Below are positions 18,606 to 27,433 of a stretch of 37,718 nt of DNA, piece by piece. This DNA is from Candidatus Hodarchaeaceae archaeon (GTDB lineage: Archaea; Hadarchaeota; Hadarchaeia; Hadarchaeales; Hadarchaeaceae). Each line of letters opens with the position of its first letter. Within the stretch, counting starts at the first letter, position 1. The notes under the pieces were generated by a model that was not told where the DNA came from, did no database searches, and saw only the letters and a list, made by a program, of their open reading frames with translations. The position numbers and the translations under genes are program-made. The stretch lies in assembly GCA_030018135.1 (NCBI GenBank), contig JASEGJ010000009.1, positions 1 through 37,718 on the forward strand, given 5' to 3'.

Positions 18606-20903
18606 CTATGTTTTGAGGCGGTCACCGATCAGGCAGAAGTGCGCCAGCGCCGCCTCGAGCTGAATGCGCTCGTTTGCGCCTTCGGTCAACCTGAAGTCGA
18701 ACTCGCCAACTTTGTCGATGAGTTTGATTTTTACCTGCTCCGGCAGGTCGAGGTTGAATATCTCGCGGTGGATCTGGTCGAGGATATCCTGGCCGGAGAG
18801 CCCCTTGTCGATCAGCATTTCGACGAGCCTGTTGCGCGCCTCCTCAAACTTTCCGACCAAGGCAAGCTGCAGCATTTCCCTGACCTCCTCCGGTCGCGCC
18901 AGGGCGCTGACCTCGTAGATCGCCTTTTCGTCTATCTTCCTTTTTATGGCTGCAGCCGCCTGCAGGATGTTCGTGGCGCGCCGCATATCGCCCTCCGAAA
19001 CATAGGTGATGGCTTTGATGCCGTCGTCCGTAAGCGTGAGTTTCTCCGCGCGGGCGATTCGCCTCAAATATTGGGCGATGTCCTTTTCGGCTAACCTCCT
19101 GAACCTGAAGATCGCGCAGCGCGATTGGATGGGCTCGATGATCCGGCTGGAGTAATTGCAGTCCAGGACAAATCTGCAGGTATGGGTATACATCTCCATC
19201 GTCCTGCGCAACGCGTGCTGCGCATCCGGGGTTAAGGCATCGCTCTCGTCCAACAAAACTATCTTGTAGGGGACGTCCGCGATGGGCCTAGTCCTAGCGT
19301 AGTCCTTCACCTTCGTGCGGATGGTGTCTATCCCACGCTCGTCGCTATTGTGCAAAAGGATCGGGGTGGTACCCCCGAAAAACATCTCCGCGCCGGGTAC
19401 CGAAACATCGTAAACATATCCATCATAGTTTTCAACCACCACTTCCTTGACCAAAACTACGGAAAGATCTGAGTCTATGAGCCCCTTCACCCTGTCGTAC
19501 AGCTCCGATACCTTCTTTCCGCTCGCCGCCCATTTTTCGATGAGTTCCTTGGCGCGATGTTTTGATATCCTCTTGGCGCCGGAATAGAGCGAGTGCCTCA
19601 AAAAATATTTATGTCGAACCCCCAGCCTTTCCGCCAGATTCTTCATCAAGCTCGCAGGCAAGAATTCCGTTTTTAAATACGAATATGAGGGCATCTTCCA
19701 CACCAACCTAGCCTCGCCATCGAAGCAAGATGTATCAAGGCCGCTCATCCTCCCCAACCAAGCGATGTCGATGAGATTTTCTTTCGAGCGAGAGGAATAT
19801 CTTATGAATTCGCCCCATCTCCCGCATGCGTCGCCCATGTACCCCCTTAAGAAAGCTCTCCGGGCATCTGGGCAGGCGGAGTAAATGAAGGAGGGAACTC
19901 TCTTGGCCGCGGCGTTTTTAAGTTTTGAACCATCGTAAAAATGCTCTTGAAAGAACTTTGCAAGTTGAGTATTCATAATCCTGTATTGTACTGCGCTCAT
20001 GCTCCCCGCTTTGAAGCCCGACGGTGCAACTTTGGCTTTTCCCTCTAAGCCAAATTTTTCCTCAAAGATTTTTCCAACTTTTTTTAATACATCAATCTCG
20101 CTTGGATACGAGAGCGTGAAGATTACTTGCCCGCTGGTCTCGTTGCGCTCTAGACATGCACACCCCTCGGCTAGGTATAAGCCAAAAAGCCATGCTAGCT
20201 CTTGATCCATCCTTTGATTGAGCAACACCGATTTTATCTTAGGGTTTTTTACCATGCCGCTGTGAAGCTCATTACACAATTTCGGCGAAATTTTCTTCAA
20301 ATTTAGAATTTGATTTTTCCCCTCGAGTTCTCCCTTAAACGTTACAAGAAGGTCACCTTTTTTTAACTCGCTCGCCGACTTCCTTTTAAGCGATCCGAAG
20401 TCGTCAATGACAATAACCGAATGGTCCATGCTCGTCCTTACCCAACCTCCCTCGTACCTTACCCGCACTACTTTGTCGACCTTGTGCCTCGAGATGACGC
20501 CGACCGGCAAGAAGCTCGCTCTGCGGTTCCCGTCAACTGAGAGCACCTCAAGGTCATCGGCTCGGGCATATTCTTGCAAATCATCCACGAAATATTCCTT
20601 GGCGAGCTCGGCGAAGTTCGTCCTCCTTATCGCTCCATTCCTTCTAACGATGATAGGGGTTTCCGGCGTGACGCTCGCGTTTAACTCTAAGAAGTTCTGG
20701 CGCCAGCCCTCGCCGAAGAGCTCTCGGGCTATGCAGAGCGCCGCCGTGGTCTTCCCGCTCCCCGGCGGCCCAGCGAACAACAGGTGGGGCAGGGATTTCT
20801 TAGCAACGAAGCTTTGAAGCCTGCTGACGACCTCGTCCTGCCCGATGATCTCCGAAAGCTCCTTGGGACGATACCTTTCGACCCAGATCTCCTCGGCGAC
20901 CAA
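18606..20903 (-). CDS. rfcS: replication factor C small subunit, intein-containing
   Basis: AAA+ clamp-loader subunit that loads PCNA onto DNA. The exteins total 322 residues, the normal RfcS length. The N-extein (1-76) has [16 protein letters not shown] and Walker [11 protein letters not shown] (44-53). The C-extein has [15 protein letters not shown], Walker B LLDESDAL, the SRC motif [12 protein letters not shown] and the C-terminal collar. A 443-residue intein splits LNA|SDERG. The start is TTG with GGAGGTG seven bases upstream, three bases after a BlaI-like regulator gene on the same strand. Splicing is required for function. Confidence 0.97.
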   Translation of the reverse strand: MVAEEIWVERYRPKELSEIIGQDEVVSRLQSFVAKKSLPHLLFAGPPGSGKTTAALCIARELFGEGWRQNFLELNASVTPETPIIVRRNGAIRRTNFAELAKEYFVDDLQEYARADDLEVLSVDGNRRASFLPVGVISRHKVDKVVRVRYEGGWVRTSMDHSVIVIDDFGSLKRKSASELKKGDLLVTFKGELEGKNQILNLKKISPKLCNELHSGMVKNPKIKSVLLNQRMDQELAWLFGLYLAEGCACLERNETSGQVIFTLSYPSEIDVLKKVGKIFEEKFGLEGKAKVAPSGFKAGSMSAVQYRIMNTQLAKFFQEHFYDGSKLKNAAAKRVPSFIYSACPDARRAFLRGYMGDACGRWGEFIRYSSRSKENLIDIAWLGRMSGLDTSCFDGEARLVWKMPSYSYLKTEFLPASLMKNLAERLGVRHKYFLRHSLYSGAKRISKHRAKELIEKWAASGKKVSELYDRVKGLIDSDLSVVLVKEVVVENYDGYVYDVSVPGAEMFFGGTTPILLHNSDERGIDTIRTKVKDYARTRPIADVPYKIVLLDESDALTPDAQHALRRTMEMYTHTCRFVLDCNYSSRIIEPIQSRCAIFRFRRLAEKDIAQYLRRIARAEKLTLTDDGIKAITYVSEGDMRRATNILQAAAAIKRKIDEKAIYEVSALARPEEVREMLQLALVGKFEEARNRLVEMLIDKGLSGQDILDQIHREIFNLDLPEQVKIKLIDKVGEFDFRLTEGANERIQLEAALAHFCLIGDRLKT
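19347..20675 (-). mobile_element. RfcS intein with LAGLIDADG homing endonuclease
   Basis: This 443-residue in-frame insertion begins at Ser ([14 protein letters not shown]) and ends [15 protein letters not shown]...PILLHN, followed by extein Ser+1. The N block, the SMDHSVIV B block, the F and G blocks and the terminal His-Asn are intact, so splicing looks competent. Two LAGLIDADG motifs occur at about 162-171 ([10 protein letters not shown]) and 275-284 ([10 protein letters not shown]), each with an acidic residue. The coding is visibly more AT-rich than the exteins, which fits a mobile origin. The site, before SDERGID, is a known RfcS intein position. Confidence 0.95.
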
Positions 20904-20906
20904 TCG

Positions 20907-21278
20907 CTACACCTCCTTGAGCTTCTCTTGCATCTGCTTCTTCGCCGTCCTCCGGAATGAGACAAGTAGGCTATCGACGACCTTGCCCACGACCTCGCGC
21001 TCAAACCTCGCGCGCGAGAGCCGTACTTTATAGATGTACTTTAAGCCGCCGCGCCCCTTGCTCACCCTCGCAGACAGCAGGCCGCGCTTACAAAGCGAAC
21101 TCATGACGGCATTTACCGTCGGACGGTGGACGCTGTGCTTGCTCTTGATGCGGGTGTAAACGGTGCGCGCTGTGGCCTTTTTTTCCCTCCACATGATATC
21201 CATGATATCGGACTCAAGGGGGCTCAACACGGTCTGCAGACCCTGCTTGTGCGGCCTGTACTCGGACCATCTAAACAA
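20907..21278 (-). CDS. BlaI/MecI-like winged-helix transcriptional regulator
   Basis: About 123 residues with the BlaI/MecI-type winged-helix pattern: LSPLESDIMDIMWREKKATARTVYTRI, then the recognition helix HRPTVNAVMSSLCKRGLL and a wing ARVSKGRGGLKYIYKV. A C-terminal helical dimerisation region follows (VVGKVVDSLLVSF). The track begins at TTG 21296, but a TATA box puts the transcript start near there. The TTG at 21278, four or five bases after GGTGA, is more likely. It is three bases upstream of rfcS, so both probably share a transcript. The target genes are unknown. Confidence 0.82.
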   Translation of the reverse strand: MFRWSEYRPHKQGLQTVLSPLESDIMDIMWREKKATARTVYTRIKSKHSVHRPTVNAVMSSLCKRGLLSARVSKGRGGLKYIYKVRLSRARFEREVVGKVVDSLLVSFRRTAKKQMQEKLKEV

Positions 21279-21315
21279 GCTATCACCAAAAGTCAATCAA
21301 AGATTAAGTCAGCTC

Positions 21316-21325
21316 TTAATAAAAC
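21316..21325 (-). promoter_or_regulatory. TATA box of blaI-like/rfcS operon
   Basis: Minus-strand TTTTATTAAG lies about 40 bp upstream of the chosen TTG start and supports a transcript beginning near 21293. Confidence 0.55.
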
Positions 21326-21342
21326 CTTGTTGGTGACATGAA

Positions 21343-21350
21343 TTTATAAA
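21343..21350 (+). promoter_or_regulatory. TATA box of ileS
   Basis: TTTATAAA lies about 38 bp before the ATG at 21384. It rules against the upstream TTG at 21354, which would precede the predicted transcript start near 21373. Confidence 0.65.
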
Positions 21351-21383
21351 CGCTTGTCGAACGATAAGTTTCGGGGTTGCGAG

Positions 21384-24300
21384 ATGATCAAACAAGCTCA
21401 GAAGACCTATGATGCTAAAAAATCCGAGCAAGAAGTCCATGCTTGGTGGCAAGCGAGCGATATATATAACAAGCTCAAGCGATCGCGCGCCGACGCCCCG
21501 ACTTGGTTCTTCTTGGATGGTCCGCCTTATGCAAGCGGTGCGATCCACTTGGGCACTGCTTGGAACAAGATAATTAAGGATGCCGTCTTGCGCTACAAGA
21601 CCATGCGCGGTTTCAACGTCCTTCGACAGCCGGGCTGGGACTGCCACGGCCTGCCGATCGAGGTCAAGGTCGAGGAGAAGCTCGGCGTCAAGTCCAAAAA
21701 GGACATCGAGCAGGTGATAGGGGTCGAGCGGTTCATCGAGGAGTGCAGGCAATGGGCGCTCAAGCACATCGCGCTCATGACGGAGCAGTTCAAGCGCCTC
21801 GGTGTATGGATGGATTGGGACAGCCCCTACGTCACGTTCACGAACGACTACATCGAATCCGCTTGGTGGACGCTTAAACGAGCGCACGAGAGCGGCCTGC
21901 TGCAGATGGACTTGCGGATAATTCACTGGTGCCCGCGCTGCGAGACGGCGCTTGCCGAGCACGAGATCCGGGGCGAATATCAGGATGTTCGAGACCCGTC
22001 GCTTTTCGCCCGCTTCAAGCTGGCGGATAGGCCGAATGAATACCTTCTCATCTGGACGACTACCCCTTGGACCCTGCCGGCAAATGTCGCGGTTTGCGTG
22101 CATCCAGATTATTCATACGCAAGGGTCAAAGTAGACGGCGACATCTACATCCTAGCTGAGGCGCTCGTCGCCAACGTGATGGGTGAACTGGGGGTCGGCA
22201 ACTATCAGTTGATGGGCCTAGTGAAGGGCAAGGAACTTGAGGGCCTTCGCTACGAGCCTCCGCTGCTCGAGGAGGTTCCAAAGCAGCGCGAGTTTCAATC
22301 CCACTACCGCGTGATATGCGGGGAGCACGTCACGCTCGAGGAGGGCACGGGCTGCGTCCACACCGCGCCCGGCCATGGTGAAGAGGACTTCGCGGTCGGG
22401 GCGAAGTACGGCCTGCCCGTCTTCAGCCCCGTCGGCCCGGATGGGAAGTTCACGGCCGAAGCTGGGAAGTATGCGGGCCTGTTCGTCAAGGATGCTGACA
22501 GGGTGATCCTCGAGGACCTGGAGCGAAAGGGCGTGCTGCTGAAGCGGGGCGTCATCACGCACCCCTATCCCCACTGCTGGCGCTGCCAAGTTCCGCTGAT
22601 CTTCCGGGCGACCGAGCAATGGTTCCTCAAGATTTCCGACATCAAACCGAGGATCCTCGAGAAGAACAGTGCGGGCGTTCGATGGGTCCCGGACTGGGTC
22701 GCCACCCGTTATGTGAATGGCGTCGAGTCGGTCGGCGATTGGTGCATCTCCCGCCAGCGCTACTGGGGAATACCGCTCCCCATCTGGATTTGCCAGAATT
22801 GCGACGACATGGTCTTGATCGGCGGCAGGGAGGGGCTAGCAACCTTGGCCTCAGGGCCGCTTGGCGAGACGGACTTACACAGGCCGCACATCGATCGCGT
22901 GAAGTTGCGCTGTCAGAAGTGCCAGGGCGAGATGCGGCGCGTGCCGGATGTGCTCGACGTTTGGTTCGACTCCGGCATATGCTCGTGGGCTAGCTTGGGC
23001 TACCCGAGGCACGGGGAGCCGTTCAAGAGCCTCTGGCCGAGCGACTTTATCACGGAGGGCGAGGATCAGGTGACCAAATGGTTCTACAGCCAGCAGGCGG
23101 CTTCCGTCATAGCATTCGGCGAGGTGCCGTACAGACTTGTGCTCATGCATGGATTTGCGCTTGACGAGCACGGCAGAAAGATGTCGAAGTCCCTCGGCAA
23201 CGTGGTAGAGCCGAGCGAGGTCATCGACAAGTATGGGGCCGATGTGTTGCGCTTCTACATGCTATCCGCGAACCCGCCCTGGGAGGACCTCAGGTTCAAC
23301 TGGAAGGGAGTCGATGTCGTAAATCGGATGTTGAACGTGCTCTGGAACGTTTACGTTTTTGCGACGACCTACATGGCGCTGGACGAGTTCGATCCCAAAA
23401 AGATCGACATGGGAAAAATCAGAGGCCACTTTTTGCCGGAAGACCTGTGGATGCTCTCGCGGACAAACAGCGTTACGCGCGGGGTCACCGAGGCATTTGA
23501 GGAATTCAACATACACATTGCCGCCCGGGCCCTTGCCAATTTCGTGCTCGAGGACCTGAGCAGGTGGTATGTGCGCCTCGTGAGGGAGAGGGTATGGGTC
23601 GAACGCGAGGACCCCAGAAAACTGGCTGCATATGTGGTGTTATACCAGGCGTTGCACTCGTTGATCAGGCTGCTGGCCCCGATCATGCCCTATGTCACGG
23701 AGGTAATGTATCGCGACTTGGTCAAGGCGGTCGATGCTAGGGCCCCCGAAAGCGTACATATGTTGCCGTGGCCGTCCGTCCAGGAGGCGGCCATCGATGC
23801 TGAATTAGAGCAGGGCATGAGCATCGCCCGCGTGCTGGTCGAGGGAGCGGCGGCGGCGAGGCAACAGGCGAACCTAAAGTTGCGGTGGCCCATAGGCAAG
23901 GCCATCGTGCAGACCTCCTCGCCGGAGATGGTGAGGTTGCTGCGCGGCCTTCAATCCGTGCTCAAGGGCCAGCTGAACTGCAAGGAGCTGGTTTTGCTCG
24001 GGCCGGAGGAGTACGCCGCGGAGTTCCGCTTGGTTTGCAAACCGGACATGAGAAGTTTAACGGAAAAATTCGGCGGACTTGCGCCGGCCATTGTTGACAC
24101 CGTTCAGAGAATGGACGTGAGGCGCCTGCGTGCGGAACTTCGGCGCTATGGGTTTGCGGGCCTGCAGATCGCGGGACAGAAGGTCAGGATTTCGAGCGAA
24201 GACGTGGCCTTTGAGGAGGCACTGCCGGATGGGTTCGCGGTCGCTCCGACGGAGTTCGGCAGGGTGATCATCGACGCCCGCTTGACGCCGGAGCTCAAGG

Positions 24301-24578
24301 CGGAGTGCTTGGCTCGCGAACTCGTGAGGCGGCTCCAGACCATGCGCAAGGAGCAGGACCTGGCAATGGAGGAGCGCGTCGATGTGGTGATAGGCACCAA
24401 GGCTGACGAGCACGTAAAATTGCTCGCTTCCCAACAGGGGTACATCGCCCGGGAGGTTCGAGCACAAAACCTACGCATCTGCCGCTCGGAGGAGGTTGCC
24501 GGCCCAGGCTGCGTTAAGGACTGGAACGTCGATGGAGACAGCTTCAGGTTGCTCGTTAGGCGCTTGTCCAAGAGCTAG
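21384..24578 (+). CDS. ileS: isoleucyl-tRNA synthetase
   Basis: Class I synthetase charging tRNA-Ile. At 1064 residues from the chosen ATG it has normal length. The HIGH motif appears as HLGT in PYASGAIHLGTAWNK (55-58), and KMSKS appears intact in GRKMSKSLGN near residue 600. The CP1 editing domain has CVHTAPGHGEEDF and the TTPWTLPANVAV strand. PGWDCHGLPIEVKVEEKLG is also typical of IleRS. The C-terminal anticodon-binding region is complete. The gene is divergent from the blaI-rfcS pair with its own TATA box. Confidence 0.97.
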   Translation: MIKQAQKTYDAKKSEQEVHAWWQASDIYNKLKRSRADAPTWFFLDGPPYASGAIHLGTAWNKIIKDAVLRYKTMRGFNVLRQPGWDCHGLPIEVKVEEKLGVKSKKDIEQVIGVERFIEECRQWALKHIALMTEQFKRLGVWMDWDSPYVTFTNDYIESAWWTLKRAHESGLLQMDLRIIHWCPRCETALAEHEIRGEYQDVRDPSLFARFKLADRPNEYLLIWTTTPWTLPANVAVCVHPDYSYARVKVDGDIYILAEALVANVMGELGVGNYQLMGLVKGKELEGLRYEPPLLEEVPKQREFQSHYRVICGEHVTLEEGTGCVHTAPGHGEEDFAVGAKYGLPVFSPVGPDGKFTAEAGKYAGLFVKDADRVILEDLERKGVLLKRGVITHPYPHCWRCQVPLIFRATEQWFLKISDIKPRILEKNSAGVRWVPDWVATRYVNGVESVGDWCISRQRYWGIPLPIWICQNCDDMVLIGGREGLATLASGPLGETDLHRPHIDRVKLRCQKCQGEMRRVPDVLDVWFDSGICSWASLGYPRHGEPFKSLWPSDFITEGEDQVTKWFYSQQAASVIAFGEVPYRLVLMHGFALDEHGRKMSKSLGNVVEPSEVIDKYGADVLRFYMLSANPPWEDLRFNWKGVDVVNRMLNVLWNVYVFATTYMALDEFDPKKIDMGKIRGHFLPEDLWMLSRTNSVTRGVTEAFEEFNIHIAARALANFVLEDLSRWYVRLVRERVWVEREDPRKLAAYVVLYQALHSLIRLLAPIMPYVTEVMYRDLVKAVDARAPESVHMLPWPSVQEAAIDAELEQGMSIARVLVEGAAAARQQANLKLRWPIGKAIVQTSSPEMVRLLRGLQSVLKGQLNCKELVLLGPEEYAAEFRLVCKPDMRSLTEKFGGLAPAIVDTVQRMDVRRLRAELRRYGFAGLQIAGQKVRISSEDVAFEEALPDGFAVAPTEFGRVIIDARLTPELKAECLARELVRRLQTMRKEQDLAMEERVDVVIGTKADEHVKLLASQQGYIAREVRAQNLRICRSEEVAGPGCVKDWNVDGDSFRLLVRRLSKS

Positions 24579-24580
24579 AA

Positions 24581-24637
24581 CTAGCAGGGCTTCTTCTCCC
24601 CTTTTGGCTTCTTCTTGGGCTTCCTACACGCTACCAT
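24581..24637 (-). CDS. candidate micro-ORF, 18 aa, basic, Cys at both ends
   Basis: A short minus-strand frame begins ATG and reads MVACRKPKKKPKGEKKPC before TAG. It has GGTGA five bases upstream and TATA-like patches (GTTTAATT; ATATTATTAAC) at distances suited to a short leader. It is too short for the ORF track and lies just after the ileS stop codon on the other strand. The composition (9 Lys plus 1 Arg, Pro spacing, Cys flanking the basic core) could suit an RNA-binding peptide. No family recognised; chance occurrence is possible. Confidence 0.4.
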   Translation of the reverse strand: MVACRKPKKKPKGEKKPC

Positions 24638-24722
24638 TTTTTCACCGCCTTGTTGGTGGCACAATTAAACGTATTCCAAGCAGTTAATAATATTCTCTAC
24701 CGCAGTTTAGGATGGGGAATTC

Positions 24723-25997
24723 ATGAGGACCTCGGAAATCCCCGGGTTTTACAAGCTGAGCCCAGGGGAAAGGCTGAAGATCGTGCGGGAGTTCGCCGGC
24801 CTGAGCGATGAGGAGGCGGAAATCCTCAGGAAAACTGGGGCCCTAGAGCTTGAGCAGGCAAACAGGATGATAGAGAACGTGATAGGCACGACCCAGCTGC
24901 CCTTGGGCATAGCGGTTAACTTCCTCATAAACGGCAGGGACTATCTGGTGCCCATGGCCATAGAGGAGCCCTCCGTGGTCGCCGCCGCCTCAAATGCCGC
25001 GAAGATGGCTCGGGTCAAGGGGGGCTTCCGGGCGAGCAGCACCGAGCCGCTCATGATAGGGCAGGTCCAGCTCACGGGCTTGGACGACCCGTTCAGGGCA
25101 AGGGAGGCGATCCTGTCGGAAAAGGGGAGGATAATCCAAATCGCTAACGAACAGGACCCTATGCTCGTGAAGCTCGGCGGGGGGGCGAAGGACCTCGAGG
25201 CAAGGGTGCTCGACACCGCGGCGGGGGCGATGGTGGTCGTGCATCTGATCATCGACACCCGGGATGCGATGGGTGCAAACGTCGTCAACACCATGGCCGA
25301 GGCAGTTGCGCCCTTCATCGAGCGGATAACCGGCGGGAGGGTCTACCTCAGGATCGTTTCGAACCTCGCGGCTCTGAGGCTGGCGAGGGCTGAGGCCGTC
25401 TTCGCAGAGGAGGCCGTTGGCGGGGAGGAGGTCGTGGATGGCGTCGTCCAGGCTTACGCGTTCGCGGCCGCTGACCCGTATCGATGCGCCACCCACAACA
25501 AGGGGGTGATGAATGGGGTCGTAGCTGTCGCCCTAGCCACGGGCAATGATACTAGAGCACTTGAGTCCGGCGCGCACTCGTATGCGGCGATGAAGGGAGG
25601 GTACAAGCCTTTGACGAGTTGGGAGAAGACCCCCGAAGGCGACCTGTTAGGGAGGATAGAGCTCCCTGTGGCGGTGGGCATCGTGGGCGGGGCGACTGCG
25701 AGCAACCCCGTGGCTAGGGTTTGCCTCAAGATCCTAGGGGTGAAAACAGCCCGGGAACTCGGGGAAGTGATGGCGGCGGTCGGCTTGGCTCAGAACCTCG
25801 CGGCGATCAGGGCTCTCGCGGCGGAGGGCATTCAATTGGGTCATATGTCGTTGCACGCGCGGAACATCGCGATCATGGCTGGTGCAAAGGGCGAACTCAT
25901 AGATGAGGTCGCGGAGCGATTGGTCAGGGAGAGGAAAATTAGGGTCGATCGAGCAAAGGAGATTTTACAAGAAATTCAGGGTGATGTGCCCTCTTGA
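24723..25997 (+). CDS. mvaA: HMG-CoA reductase, class II
   Basis: Reduces HMG-CoA to mevalonate for archaeal lipid synthesis. At 424 residues it follows the class II (Pseudomonas mevalonii-like) pattern throughout: IENVIGTTQLPLGIAVNF, VPMAIEEPSVVAAAS (Glu81/82), GGGAKDLEAR, DTRDAMGANVVNTMAEA, ATHNKGVMNG (Lys260), ATGNDTRALE (Asp276) and the late GHMSLHARN (His374/378). All catalytic residues expected for the class are present. Class II enzymes often prefer NADH. The ATG at 24723 follows GATGGGG and an AT-rich TTAATAATATT about 35 bp upstream. A 177-bp spacer follows with no gene seen. Confidence 0.94.
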   Translation: MRTSEIPGFYKLSPGERLKIVREFAGLSDEEAEILRKTGALELEQANRMIENVIGTTQLPLGIAVNFLINGRDYLVPMAIEEPSVVAAASNAAKMARVKGGFRASSTEPLMIGQVQLTGLDDPFRAREAILSEKGRIIQIANEQDPMLVKLGGGAKDLEARVLDTAAGAMVVVHLIIDTRDAMGANVVNTMAEAVAPFIERITGGRVYLRIVSNLAALRLARAEAVFAEEAVGGEEVVDGVVQAYAFAAADPYRCATHNKGVMNGVVAVALATGNDTRALESGAHSYAAMKGGYKPLTSWEKTPEGDLLGRIELPVAVGIVGGATASNPVARVCLKILGVKTARELGEVMAAVGLAQNLAAIRALAAEGIQLGHMSLHARNIAIMAGAKGELIDEVAERLVRERKIRVDRAKEILQEIQGDVPS

Positions 25998-26174
25998 GGA
26001 TATGAAAGCCGGGGGCTGATGAATGTGGATTTCTCGTTGTGCTCCATTGCAGGGTCGCGTTAAAAGGGCTGTTTCACCTAAATCCCAGAGATCGTCATTT
26101 CGATAAATCTCGCCAAACTGCTCGATCGCCAAACCTTATTTACGTGATGGCGAATCCTGTGTCGGTATCCACAC

Positions 26175-27425
26175 ATGGTCATTAAGATGCTTAGGTGCCT
26201 GAAATGCGGCCGAGCGCACGAGCCAGCTCGAACGCTTTATACCTGCGAGAAATGCGGCGGAAAGTTGGAGATCGTCTACGATTACGATGCGGTCGCCGAA
26301 AAGATCGATAAGAAGGCCCTCGCGAAGCGGTCCATGGGCGTTTGGAAGTACCGAGAGCTTTTGCCGGTCGACGACCCAAAAAACATCGTCACGCTAAATG
26401 AGGGTGGCACGCCGCTGCTCGAGGCGCGGAACTTGGCGCGCGAGCTAGGCCTGAAACACCTTTGGCTGAAGGACGAGACTAGGAACCCCACGGCGTCCTT
26501 CAAGGATCGCCCCATGAGCGTCGGCATCTCGAAGGCCGTCGAGTTCGGCGCGCAGACGGTGGTGACCGCGTCCAGCGGAAACGCCGCGATAGCGCTCGCC
26601 GCGTACGCCGCGAAGGCCGGAATAAAATGCTACGCGTTCGTCCCAGCCGACGCCCCAGAGGCCAAGCTGGCACAGCTCTCGATCTACGGCGCTCGTGCGA
26701 TCAGGGGCGCCCCAAAAGGCATAGGGGACCCGGCCTACAAGCTGATGCAGATCGCGCACAAGCGCTACGGCTGGCACCCCATACCCAGCTGCAGCGCTTT
26801 CAACCCCTACCAGCCCGAGGGCTCTAAGACCATGTCGTACGAGATAATCGAACAGTTAAATTGGCAAGTTCCAGACTGGGTGATCGTGCCAACTGGGGCC
26901 GGAACGTTGGTCTCGGGAAATGCCAAGGGTTATTTTGAATTTGAGCAACTCGACTTTATCGATCACGTGCCGCATCTGGCTGCAATTCAGGCCGAGGGTT
27001 GCGCGCCGCTCGTCAGGGGCTTCAAGGAGGGCAAGCCGCCCCACGAAATACCGACTTGGCCCAACCCGAAAACGATCGCTGGGGGCTTGGTGGATCCCTA
27101 CCCATGGGATGCCGATATCGCGATACCCGCCATCAGAAAATCGGAGGGCGCTGCGGAAACGGTGGCTGATGCTGAAATCTTGGAGGCTGAAAAGCTGTTG
27201 GCCAAGATGGAGGGCATCTTCGCGGAACCATCCGGAGCGGCTGGATTGGCGGGACTCGGAAGGCTACTCGAGGCAGGCGTAATCGATCGGTCCGATGTGG
27301 TGGTCGTCGAAGTCACCGGCAGCGGCCTGAAGGACATAAAAATCGTAACTCAGCTCTTTGAGGTGCCGCCGGTGATCGAGCCCGAATTGAAACAGCTCGA
27401 GGGACTCCTCGAGAAACTGCGTTAG
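26175..27425 (+). CDS. thrC: threonine synthase
   Basis: PLP enzyme converting O-phosphohomoserine to threonine. An N-terminal zinc-ribbon pair is present (CLKCG at 8-12, CEKCG at 24-28). NPTASFKDRPMSV carries the PLP lysine (Lys110), followed by VTASSGNAAIALAAYAAKAG and a late EPSGAAGLAGL. At 416 residues it fits the archaeal enzymes. The start is ATG 26175 or ATG 26187; no SD is seen, and a TTATTTA about 40 bp upstream suggests a short leader. Confidence 0.93.
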   Translation: MVIKMLRCLKCGRAHEPARTLYTCEKCGGKLEIVYDYDAVAEKIDKKALAKRSMGVWKYRELLPVDDPKNIVTLNEGGTPLLEARNLARELGLKHLWLKDETRNPTASFKDRPMSVGISKAVEFGAQTVVTASSGNAAIALAAYAAKAGIKCYAFVPADAPEAKLAQLSIYGARAIRGAPKGIGDPAYKLMQIAHKRYGWHPIPSCSAFNPYQPEGSKTMSYEIIEQLNWQVPDWVIVPTGAGTLVSGNAKGYFEFEQLDFIDHVPHLAAIQAEGCAPLVRGFKEGKPPHEIPTWPNPKTIAGGLVDPYPWDADIAIPAIRKSEGAAETVADAEILEAEKLLAKMEGIFAEPSGAAGLAGLGRLLEAGVIDRSDVVVVEVTGSGLKDIKIVTQLFEVPPVIEPELKQLEGLLEKLR

Positions 27426-27433
27426 GCCCCGCG

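Noticed and set aside
21309-22103. 264-codon minus-strand ORF over the 5' end of ileS
   Set aside because: Shadow of ileS; it also covers both divergent promoters.
25998-26174. Possible C/D box RNA (CTGATGA near 26019) or a 14-codon ORF in the spacer before thrC
   Set aside because: No matching D or D' box (CTGA) follows and the frame has no SD; the spacer appears to hold only the thrC promoter.
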